Shown here piece after piece: positions 26,432 through 32,482 of a stretch of DNA of 32,482 nt. The notes under the pieces are model-generated. The model was not told the DNA's origin. It was given only the letters and a program-made list of their open reading frames with translations, and did no database searches. The DNA lies in NCBI GenBank assembly GCA_001796285.1, contig MGMD01000004.1:1-32482 (forward strand), given 5' to 3'. Source of the DNA: Chlamydiae bacterium RIFCSPLOWO2_12_FULL_45_20. GTDB lineage: Bacteria; Chlamydiota; Chlamydiia; Chlamydiales; SM23-39. The position numbers were made by a program, and so were the translations under genes. Each line of letters opens with the position of its first letter. Position 1 is the first letter of the stretch.

Positions 26432-26926
26432 TTATTTGTTTGCCTTACATAGATTCGGTTTAAATCCTTTTACTACCCAGCGTATGCAGAATCCGCACAA
26501 AATTACCGCAAGATATATACAAGCGGCAATTAGAAAATAATAAAACAGACTTATGATAACAGTTCTTCTAAATGCTTTCTCTTTGATCGTTTGTGCATTT
26601 TCTTTGAATTTATTTATATCGAAATCAACATATTTATCAGAAAGATATTCAACGATTTCTGTATCGGTATATCCTTCATCAACAGCTCCTTGATAGCATT
26701 TTTCGAAACGTCTGCCAGTTAATAGATCTTCTCCAGTTAATGCAGCTTTCCCAGGGGCGGCTGTGTATTCGATCAAGTTTAATTGTCTAAGGCCTTGTCG
26801 ATAGCTTTTCCAGTTAGCAACAGTTTGAGTTATGAGTAAAAAGAATGACAGAGAGGTTATAAGCAGGATCGCTATTCTGTGTAGACCCTTTTTGATGTTA
26901 GTCATAAATAAATATTTTATTTTCAA
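26432..26926 (-). CDS. Two-TM membrane protein, unknown
   Basis: This 164-residue protein has a membrane segment near the N-terminus (IAILLITSLSFFLLITQTVA) and a second near the C-terminus (TVIISLFYYFLIAACIYLAVILCGFCI), with a soluble middle of about 80 residues likely outside the inner membrane. The middle has EGYTDTEIVEYLSDKYVDFDINKFKE, reminiscent of GYSDxEI repeats found in phage-encoded proteins; the resemblance is by eye. No Shine-Dalgarno is obvious; M8 (26905) is an alternative start. It is transcribed away from the XRE gene, in a separate minus-strand unit. Confidence 0.55.
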   Translation of the reverse strand: MKIKYLFMTNIKKGLHRIAILLITSLSFFLLITQTVANWKSYRQGLRQLNLIEYTAAPGKAALTGEDLLTGRRFEKCYQGAVDEGYTDTEIVEYLSDKYVDFDINKFKENAQTIKEKAFRRTVIISLFYYFLIAACIYLAVILCGFCIRWVVKGFKPNLCKANK

Positions 26927-26993
26927 TTAGATCAAATAATTTTGATGCTGTTTCTGTTTGTTTCTAATTATTATAAAAGTCACTGCACTTAAA

Positions 26994-27023
26994 TAGTACT
27001 CATAATCATAGATTAGTACTCAT
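26994..27023. promoter_or_regulatory. Paired TAGTACTCAT sites upstream of xre gene
   Basis: TAGTACTCAT occurs at 26994-27003 and again at 27014-27023, starting exactly 20 bp apart (two helical turns), in the divergent gap ahead of the XRE gene. This is a candidate operator for the repressor it encodes. Confidence 0.45.
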
Positions 27024-27078
27024 CGTCTGTGGAATTGGGACTGCAAAGCTTTTAGCCTCTGTATCAAGAGGCAATCAA

Positions 27079-27321
27079 GTGGCAGCCAACAAAAATCCAA
27101 AAAATCGAAGAAAGACTCCTGCGCGAACAGCGTTTGGTAAGCTTGTAAGACAAAAACGGTTAGATTTGGAGCTAACCCAGGAAGATCTTGCTGAAAAATC
27201 TTCTTTGCACCCCACATATATTGGCTCTGTAGAGAGGGGTGAAAGGAACATCGCTCTCGAAAATATTCTTAGCCTAGCAAAAGCCCTAGGATGCTCCCCA
27301 AAAGATTTGATGCCAGATTAG
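27079..27321 (+). CDS. XRE-family HTH transcriptional regulator
   Basis: This 80-residue protein consists of a single HTH_3 domain: FGKLVRQKRLDLELTQEDLAEKSSLHPTYIGSVERGERNIALENILSLAKALGCSPKDLM. It has the standard features of phage-type repressors (QEDLAEKS recognition helix region, YIGSVERGERN). The start is GTG 27079 with AGAGG nearby; a basic N-terminal tail (KNPKNRRKTPART) precedes the domain. A pair of TAGTACTCAT sites 20 bp apart lies just upstream, so autoregulation is likely. It probably controls the lysogenic state or the divergent membrane gene; this is inference. Confidence 0.85.
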   Translation: MAANKNPKNRRKTPARTAFGKLVRQKRLDLELTQEDLAEKSSLHPTYIGSVERGERNIALENILSLAKALGCSPKDLMPD

Positions 27322-27388
27322 AAGTTTTTCTATCGTGTTTTTCACGCAAAGTTTTGTCCGCGTGATTTGGACTTGACTTTGTTTAATC

Positions 27389-28933
27389 TTAATACCGTGT
27401 TACTCTACTGCTGTTTTCTTCTCTGGTAATCCATCGACAGTTATCGGGAGAATAATCTTTGTCTGGGTCAACTCTATCGAGAGCGTATCTTACTTTTGGC
27501 TCAGGCTTTGGCCCCATATCGATGAAGAATTGCAAGGGGTTATTTTTCCATTGTGAACACACTTTGATTCCTCTAGCCCCATAATTCCGATAGGAATGAT
27601 CCTTAGGGTTATAGCAACGAGCCATCATTGCTCGGTAGCTTCCCATCTCGGAAGATTGAGGAGGCTTGATTTTAGCAATTCGATTTTTCTCGCGAGCTTC
27701 AGCAATTGTGATTTTTTGACCTTGGTGAATAGAACGGCTTAAAGCATTTTTCTGGTGAAGCGGGAGTTTTCCATAGGAGTACACATCAGCTTCGGAATAC
27801 CCATTTGATAAGAGCTTTTTACATAAATCTCCAGAGACTTTGGTTTTTTTTGAAAGCTCGTGGACATTAACTTGTTTACCATCTACTTCGAATGCTGTGC
27901 CGTGATCTCGAAATCTCTTAAGCGCATTCTCTTTTCTACTTAGAATTTGGCAGTTTTCTGGTGAATAAGGCCCGTTGTTATCAATACGATCGATGCTTGA
28001 ATTTTCTGTCCAACCGTGGTCTATTGCCCACTGGTAGAAAGTTGTAATATCTTCAAGCCATGCATCGCATAGACGAATTCCCCGACCCCCGTATCGGGGA
28101 AAAGCTTTGCATTTATTGTCGTAGCATCGCTTGATAATATTTGACCGAACTCCATAAAGAGGGTGATTACTTAAACCGTGAATTAGATTCGCCTTATTTT
28201 CCCTTGCGGCCTCGACCTGTAAACAGCCACAACTCCGGATCGGCTGTACAGAGTTTCCAATCAGGGCTTCTCGTCTAACGTAGGTAATAGCTCCTGAACC
28301 GCAGGAGCAAGCGCATTCATACATTGGCCGTTTGTACGTTTTTTTATGACCACGAAATAGAGGTCGAATAGCGGTAAGCCGTCCAAATGTTTGACCAGAT
28401 AAATCTTCCATCGGATTTCGTTTTCGCAAATCTTTTCCCCATAGAATTCTTGAGCAGCGCATGCAACTTTTCGGAACCTTTCTTTCTCTGCCGTTTTTCA
28501 AGTCTTGTTTGAGTGCAATAGCATTGATCAAAAGTTCTGCCCCGCAAATTCCTTCCCGATCGGAGAATGTATTTTCGTCCCGATCATTTTCAATGGCCTT
28601 GAGAGGAGTCATACAGCGACATCTGAATCGCCGGAAGCCGTGTTTATCTGATCCTTCTTGTTGAAGCACCAACAAATTTCCAAACATTTTTCCAGTGAGA
28701 TCCTCTGTGAGAACGCATTTTTTCGGGCATCTCGTGACTTTCTTGCCAAGATCTTTGCCGCTTGCGATTCTCTCTTCACCGCAATCACAACGACAAAGCC
28801 ACAGAGCACGTCCGTTTTTGTTTCTGCCAGCTTCTTGGATCGCCGTGAGCGAACCAAACTTCATTCCTAGAATATTTTTCTTTGCGACCATACTTTGCGA
28901 TTTTTGTAAAAAAACTTGAATGTAGATCATCAT
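27389..28933 (-). CDS. Large protein with repeated zinc-ribbon-like and duplicated HNH-like modules
   Basis: This 514-residue protein has an unusual layout. Three N-terminal repeats of the form G-x-x-FGxLxxI...C-x-C-x-CG appear at about 22-75, 78-180 (second, with an insertion) and 183-250; the Cys patterns (LCRCDCG, CACSCG, SCGCL) suggest zinc ribbons. Two copies of a C-terminal module follow (about 252-345 and 425-510): Y-x-x-x-x-x-x-x-RCY(D/N)...YG(G/A)RGI(R/K)(L/V)C-x-x-W, then (I/L)DR(I/V)D...YSP(E/D)NC. The latter resembles HNH-type nuclease motifs in phage proteins. A DNA-cutting or homing role is inferred. No good Shine-Dalgarno precedes 28933; ATG 28891 (MVAKKNILGMKFG) is a likely alternative start. 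Confidence 0.7.
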   Translation of the reverse strand: MMIYIQVFLQKSQSMVAKKNILGMKFGSLTAIQEAGRNKNGRALWLCRCDCGEERIASGKDLGKKVTRCPKKCVLTEDLTGKMFGNLLVLQQEGSDKHGFRRFRCRCMTPLKAIENDRDENTFSDREGICGAELLINAIALKQDLKNGRERKVPKSCMRCSRILWGKDLRKRNPMEDLSGQTFGRLTAIRPLFRGHKKTYKRPMYECACSCGSGAITYVRREALIGNSVQPIRSCGCLQVEAARENKANLIHGLSNHPLYGVRSNIIKRCYDNKCKAFPRYGGRGIRLCDAWLEDITTFYQWAIDHGWTENSSIDRIDNNGPYSPENCQILSRKENALKRFRDHGTAFEVDGKQVNVHELSKKTKVSGDLCKKLLSNGYSEADVYSYGKLPLHQKNALSRSIHQGQKITIAEAREKNRIAKIKPPQSSEMGSYRAMMARCYNPKDHSYRNYGARGIKVCSQWKNNPLQFFIDMGPKPEPKVRYALDRVDPDKDYSPDNCRWITREENSSRVTRY

Positions 28934-29029
28934 TTTAGTAGAGTACCAGTTTAAAATCTACAAGTGAAGTAGGCAACAAATAGAAATCGCAAACTTTTCA
29001 AAGTATTTGAAAGGAATAAGGAGAGATGC

Positions 29030-29569
29030 ATGTCAGATGTTGGATTGGTTGTTCTTGGCTGGGCTTTAGGCCAAGTATCGGACGTTAAAAATCGAGATAT
29101 GGTAGCTAGGGAAAGATGTCTTCAAAGCCTTTCCGAATTGGAAGGGCTTTTTACTCGGGCACGGAATTTGGCGTCTGGAGGGGGAGCAACCCTGCAAAAA
29201 TATCATGAGCTTTTAGGAGAAATAGAGAAGGTCACAAAAAGATTAAGAATCGAGAGATTAGGGTTAATGATTTTCTCATACCAGCTCAATCATTGCCTTT
29301 CAAAAAGCATGGATATTCTCGATCAATATGATCCTCAGCATGAGAATTTAGCGTACCATCCAACTCAAACTTTGGTGAGAGTTCAAATGGCTTGGAGCAG
29401 CGGCGTTGGCCGACGAATTGAAAACGACAAGCTGGACAGCATTCAAGAAGAGCTCATAAAGGGTCTTTATGGACGAATCTTGAAATGGCCAGTTTTTTTC
29501 TGCAAAGAACTGGCTAGAAGAGTGAGATCTCGGAAAAAAGCAAAGTTGCAGGAGCAGCGTTTTGGCTAG
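29030..29569 (+). CDS. Hypothetical helical protein
   Basis: This 179-residue protein starts after a strong Shine-Dalgarno (AAGGAGAG). It opens with a hydrophobic segment (VGLVVLGWALGQV) that could be a short membrane anchor. A helical body with ELEGLFTRARNLASGG and a coiled-coil-like stretch EIEKVTKRLRIERL follows, and the tail is strongly basic (RRVRSRKKAKLQEQR). I do not recognise the family. It diverges from the large HNH-like gene. Confidence 0.5.
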   Translation: MSDVGLVVLGWALGQVSDVKNRDMVARERCLQSLSELEGLFTRARNLASGGGATLQKYHELLGEIEKVTKRLRIERLGLMIFSYQLNHCLSKSMDILDQYDPQHENLAYHPTQTLVRVQMAWSSGVGRRIENDKLDSIQEELIKGLYGRILKWPVFFCKELARRVRSRKKAKLQEQRFG

Positions 29570-29721
29570 CCTCATTTTTTGGAAGCAAGGTCACAAGACA
29601 TTTTTGCCTTCCAGAGCATTGTGAGTTTTTATAGCTGATTTTCTAGATCGCCCACATTCAAGATGTTTTTCTAACTTTACTGTAAACTAATGTGTCTGAG
29701 AAACTCGTGCCTTAAATTGCC

Positions 29722-29865
29722 ATGAATTTTGCTAATTTGCCCCTAAAAAAAGGCGATACTGACAAGCTCAGTCAAATCGTCGAAAAATTGTTTGATAAAG
29801 ACGCAGAAGCCTATCGCAAAAAAAGGGATAAAACTAGGTTTGGGCATGCCAGAAAGGAGAGATAG
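29722..29865 (+). CDS. Small basic protein upstream of coiA-like gene
   Basis: A 47-residue frame (MNFANLPLKKGDTDKLSQIV, then EKLFDKDAEAYRKKRDKTRF, then GHARKER) ends 5 bases before the ATG of the CoiA-like gene, and the Shine-Dalgarno of that gene (AAAGGAGAG) lies inside its last codons, a typical sign of coupling. It is rich in Lys/Asp/Arg and probably helical. It lacks a clear Shine-Dalgarno of its own. It could be an accessory protein for the downstream nuclease. Confidence 0.5.
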   Translation: MNFANLPLKKGDTDKLSQIVEKLFDKDAEAYRKKRDKTRFGHARKER

Positions 29866-29870
29866 CAAAC

Positions 29871-30608
29871 ATGAAAATGAAATATGCATTAGTAAATAAC
29901 GAACGCCAAGAGCCCCAATCAGGACTTATTGGCAAATGCCAGTGTTGTAATAGCCCAGTTGTAGCGAAGTGTGGAGACTTGAGAGTCCACCATTGGGCTC
30001 ATAAGACAAAATTACAATGCGATCCATGGTGGGAAGAGTCTGAATGGCATCGAGCGTGGAAGGAACAATTTCCTAAAGAATGGCAAGAGATTATCCATAA
30101 AGCTGAAAATGATGAAAAACACATCGCTGATGTAAAGACTGATCAAGGTTTTGTGATTGAGTTCCAGCATTCACATCTAGATCCTCAGGAACGGGCCGCA
30201 CGTGAGGCCTTTTATCAGAATATGGTGTGGGTCGTTGATGGTACGCGCTTAAAGAGAGATTATCCGCGCTTTCTTGAAGGAAGAAAGAATTTCACAAGTG
30301 GATACAAAAAAGGATTTTCCTTGGTCCATTTCCCTGAAGAATGTTTCCCTGTCGCATGGATTAATAGTTCAATGATGGTTATTTTCGACTTCCAGGGTAC
30401 TTTGCCAAATGATCCACAAGATGGGATGCGAAATACTTTATGGGGTTTGTTCCCAGGGCGAGCTAAGGGACGGGCTGTGCTGATGGGAATATCGCGTCAG
30501 GATTTTGTGATGACGGCCATGAAACAGCCTTATCTACTTCCAGAGCGACCTCATGAGCTTGTTAATGCTTATGATAAGTTGCTTGCGGAGCTAGAAGAGA
30601 AGAGGTAA
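29871..30608 (+). CDS. Competence protein CoiA-like nuclease-domain protein
   Basis: This 245-residue protein shows the CoiA family layout. A zinc-finger-like start (GKCQCCNSPVVAKCGDLRVHHWAHK, residues 21-45) is followed by the helix WWEESEWHRAWKEQFP and a PD-(D/E)XK-like core HIADVKTDQGFVIEFQHSHLDPQERAAREAFYQNMVWVVDG (84-124), where Asp87, Glu97 and Gln99 are the likely catalytic residues (variant E-x-Q instead of E-x-K). CoiA acts in natural transformation in Gram-positives; in islands such proteins are of unclear use, possibly DNA processing or defence. An AAAGGAGAG Shine-Dalgarno precedes the ATG. It is the last gene of the island before the right end. Confidence 0.8.
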   Translation: MKMKYALVNNERQEPQSGLIGKCQCCNSPVVAKCGDLRVHHWAHKTKLQCDPWWEESEWHRAWKEQFPKEWQEIIHKAENDEKHIADVKTDQGFVIEFQHSHLDPQERAAREAFYQNMVWVVDGTRLKRDYPRFLEGRKNFTSGYKKGFSLVHFPEECFPVAWINSSMMVIFDFQGTLPNDPQDGMRNTLWGLFPGRAKGRAVLMGISRQDFVMTAMKQPYLLPERPHELVNAYDKLLAELEEKR

Positions 30609-30633
30609 TGGTAAACACAAAAGCAGATTTCCA

Positions 30634-30650
30634 TCCGGAATATATCCGGA
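30634..30650. promoter_or_regulatory. TCCGGA-N5-TCCGGA motif 3, right end
   Basis: TCCGGAATATATCCGGA matches motif 1 except for one spacer base (ATATA for ATATG) and also shares the flanking AT...ATTTCC. It lies 139 bp inside the right core repeat. Its position mirrors the left-end motifs, supporting arm-site binding by an integration/excision protein. Confidence 0.5.
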
Positions 30651-30759
30651 ATAGCCAATTTCCCAGGCTTGAACTCGATTACCGTTGCTTAACAAACTTT
30701 TGTCGAAAATAATCCGTTTCCCCTGTATGATTCAGCAACGTAAGGTGATTTTAGATCAT

Positions 30760-32394
30760 CTAGAGTAATGGTCGAATAGGGTTTTTAAAGACTGAAAATC
30801 CTTGTGTCGCTGGTTCGATTCCAGTTCTGGCCACATCACCGGAGACATTTTCAGAAATGGCAATGTCTTCGGCTTTTTCATTTTGTAACCCTTTGTTTTT
30901 CTGTAAGATAAGAGCGAGCGCCGGATTCAATGCGCTGGTTCGATAATTTCCATCTTGAAAGATCAATTTTGCGGGGAAGATCGAACCAAGCAACTTTCTT
31001 CTGGCTTGGAGTTCTGCTTCTTGGAAATACCAGGTCAAATCCTTCAAAAGACTCATTCCGTAGCGAGCGTATTTTTCAAATGCTGTATCGGCGGCTTCCA
31101 AATCATTCATTTGGATCGTTAGCCTATCAATTTGCTCGGTAGTATGCGATTTCAGCCGTTTATAAGAATCTGGGTCCATCTCTCCTGTAAGAAATCGCTG
31201 TTGATCGAGTTTTAGAAGATTTTGTTTATGCCTTTCAATTTCTATCCTTAACTTATGAACTTGCTCATCCCGATCCCCCTCTTTTGCTTTAAATAGAACC
31301 CCCATCATAGCCATTTGGAGATCGATAATTTCCTGGGGTGGCTGTAGAGTGCCTAGAAATTGTAAAAAACGTTCATTAGCAAAATCAGCGTTGACGCGCA
31401 CCTTGCAAGATCTTTCACAGTGGTAGTAAGGATATTTTCCACCGTTGCCTGAAGAAATGCTTCCTGTCCACGTTTTTCCACATTCAGGGCATGTTAAATG
31501 GCCTCTTAATGGGAGTTCGTCGCGCAGCTTTTCTCTCGTGCGTAAACAAGAGTTAGTCTCGGTACGTTTATTTAAAATCCTTTGCACCTTCAAGAACAAT
31601 TCCTCTGAAACAATCGCTTCATGAACTCCCTTCACCAGACATCCTTCTTCATTTGTGGTTTCTGGCACATAAAGCTTTCCTGCATAGACAGGATTTCTAA
31701 ACATCTGGCCGAATTGACTGCGTTGCAATCGAAGCCCATTTTTCCAGGATGCTTTTCTGACATCTTCAATAGGAAAAGTGCCTGTAGCAAAGACTTCAAA
31801 AGCTTCACGAACAAGAGGAGCTTTGTCATCTGGAACAAGCAAAGGAGTTTTTAGAGCACTTCGATCTTTCGAGTAGCCTACTGGAGCGTATCCGTAAGGA
31901 TAATAACCCTCTTTGAGAGCACGTAGAATCCCTGACTTTGTGTTTCTTGACCGAATACGATTATCAATCTCAGGCAGAGTCATGTTCAGCATCGTGAGCA
32001 ACAAATTTGCCGGATTGTCTGACTCTTCTCCGTCATCCAGTGTGATGACACGTGTCCCGTAAGAGAGCAGCTCACGGTTCATTAGGATTGTGTTTTCAAT
32101 GTTCCTTGAAAACCGGCACCATTTCGTTACAAACAGATACTGAATCTGCTTTTTGTGTCTCCTCAGGTATTCAAGTAGCTGTTGAAAATGGGGGCGTTTG
32201 AAATCTTTAGCGCTGTATCCCTCATCCGTGTAGTGAGCAATAACATGAATCCCTCTTCGGGCACACTCTTTGCGTAGGAGATCTTCTTGATGAGCTAAAC
32301 TAAACCCATAGTCAGCTTGTTCGTCGGTCGACACCCGTGTATAAATGATCGCTGTTTTGGGCTTTTGATCTCTCGCAGAGTATTTTATATTCAA
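30760..32394 (-). CDS. Large serine recombinase, C-terminus formed by attR
   Basis: This 544-residue large serine recombinase should catalyse integration or excision of another mobile element. The resolvase domain contains YTRVSTDEQ with nucleophile Ser22 and the motif KWCRFSRN (91-98). A recombinase domain (about 180-275), a zinc ribbon starting CPEC (about 302) with a second Cys pair, and a coiled-coil segment (about 365-440) follow. The start is TTG 32394 (AGAGAGG ahead); a later start would still include the catalytic region. From residue 521 the frame runs antisense through the 44-bp att copy and into the island (VARTGIEPATQGFSVFKNPIRPLL), so the native C-terminus was altered by island insertion. 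Without the island the frame would stop within antisense tRNA-Phe. It does not overlap an intact tRNA. Confidence 0.88.
   Translation of the reverse strand: MNIKYSARDQKPKTAIIYTRVSTDEQADYGFSLAHQEDLLRKECARRGIHVIAHYTDEGYSAKDFKRPHFQQLLEYLRRHKKQIQYLFVTKWCRFSRNIENTILMNRELLSYGTRVITLDDGEESDNPANLLLTMLNMTLPEIDNRIRSRNTKSGILRALKEGYYPYGYAPVGYSKDRSALKTPLLVPDDKAPLVREAFEVFATGTFPIEDVRKASWKNGLRLQRSQFGQMFRNPVYAGKLYVPETTNEEGCLVKGVHEAIVSEELFLKVQRILNKRTETNSCLRTREKLRDELPLRGHLTCPECGKTWTGSISSGNGGKYPYYHCERSCKVRVNADFANERFLQFLGTLQPPQEIIDLQMAMMGVLFKAKEGDRDEQVHKLRIEIERHKQNLLKLDQQRFLTGEMDPDSYKRLKSHTTEQIDRLTIQMNDLEAADTAFEKYARYGMSLLKDLTWYFQEAELQARRKLLGSIFPAKLIFQDGNYRTSALNPALALILQKNKGLQNEKAEDIAISENVSGDVARTGIEPATQGFSVFKNPIRPLL
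30790..30833. repeat. attR core (44-bp direct repeat, copy 2)
   Basis: Identical to the last 44 bases of tRNA-Phe (20650-20693). This is the original chromosomal 3' half of the tRNA, separated from its 5' half by the 10,140-bp insertion. It lies inside the 3' end of the serine recombinase frame. Confidence 0.95.
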
Positions 32395-32482
32395 TTTGAC
32401 AGAGCCTCTCTATGAACTCTTTAATAATTTTTACTTCGCTGCGAGAATATTTCCTCTCATAACCATTGAGAATCTCCATGGC
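32312..32482 (-). CDS. 3' part of a small gene overlapping the serine recombinase start
   Basis: A minus-strand frame open to the window edge reads MEILNGYERKYSRSEVKIIK, then EFIERLCQIEYKI, and ends after VDRRTS, overlapping the recombinase start by 83 bp. From the ATG at 32479 it is 55 residues, but it may begin outside the window. The overlap suggests translational coupling with the TTG-initiated recombinase. I do not recognise the family. Confidence 0.35.
   Translation of the reverse strand, partial: AMEILNGYERKYSRSEVKIIKEFIERLCQIEYKILCERSKAQNSDHLYTGVDRRTS

Noticed and set aside
29589-29624. Terminator hairpin after the 179-residue gene (GGAAGCAA with TTGCCTTCC)
   Set aside because: The pairing needs a bulge and the T tract is far from the stem; too weak to call.
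20694-30789. CRISPR array
   Set aside because: The repeats in the island occur in two or three copies with unequal spacing and no spacer pattern; no cas-like genes are present.

Overview
The window looks like a chromosome segment of an environmental (Waddlia/Parachlamydia-type) member of the Chlamydiales. This rests on gene order plus protein families. The minus-strand block rplU-rpmA-obgE with a metal ABC transporter and an autotransporter next to it, and the block rpsL-rpsG-fusA-rpsJ (no tuf) beside a Tsp/Prc-type protease, are arrangements I know from Chlamydia (the CT414-CT420 and CT436-CT441 neighbourhoods). A cysteine-rich MOMP-like porin of the Lpg1974/Legionella type also fits non-classical chlamydiae. 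The genus is an inference; no rRNA is present.

Region 1 (1-20620) is core chromosome. It holds the 3' part of a PATR-repeat autotransporter, two secreted proteins of unknown role, obgE/rpmA/rplU behind a clear sigma70-type promoter, a zinc/manganese-type ABC operon with a candidate operator, tRNA-Ser(GGA), birA diverging from rodA, an MFS-like transporter, a small two-gene unit ending in a strong bidirectional terminator, the MOMP-like porin, a small bilobed-hydrophobic protein, the rpsL-rpsG-fusA-rpsJ operon, and the protease gene. Between rpsL and the protease gene lies a strong promoter followed by a ~90-nt rod-folding sequence ending in a T tract. It could be an unannotated small RNA or an attenuator leader.

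Region 2 (20621-30833) is a 10,140-bp genomic island integrated in the 3' half of tRNA-Phe(GAA). The tRNA is intact at the left end, and an exact 44-bp copy of its 3' end marks the right end. The island carries a tyrosine integrase beside attL, two small excisionase/HTH-like proteins, a large Toprim + DUF3987 primase-helicase-like protein, an iteron-like palindromic cluster just downstream (candidate origin), small proteins including an HGGxSTG-type one, a two-TM membrane protein, an XRE regulator, a long protein with duplicated HNH-like modules, and a CoiA-like nuclease. TCCGGA-N5-TCCGGA motifs occur near both ends. I see no capsid, terminase or conjugation genes, so the element looks like a self-replicating satellite-like integrative element.

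Region 3 (30834-32482) contains a large serine recombinase convergent with the island. Its reading frame runs through attR, so its last 24 codons come from the att copy and the island. This suggests two mobile elements side by side at one tRNA locus.
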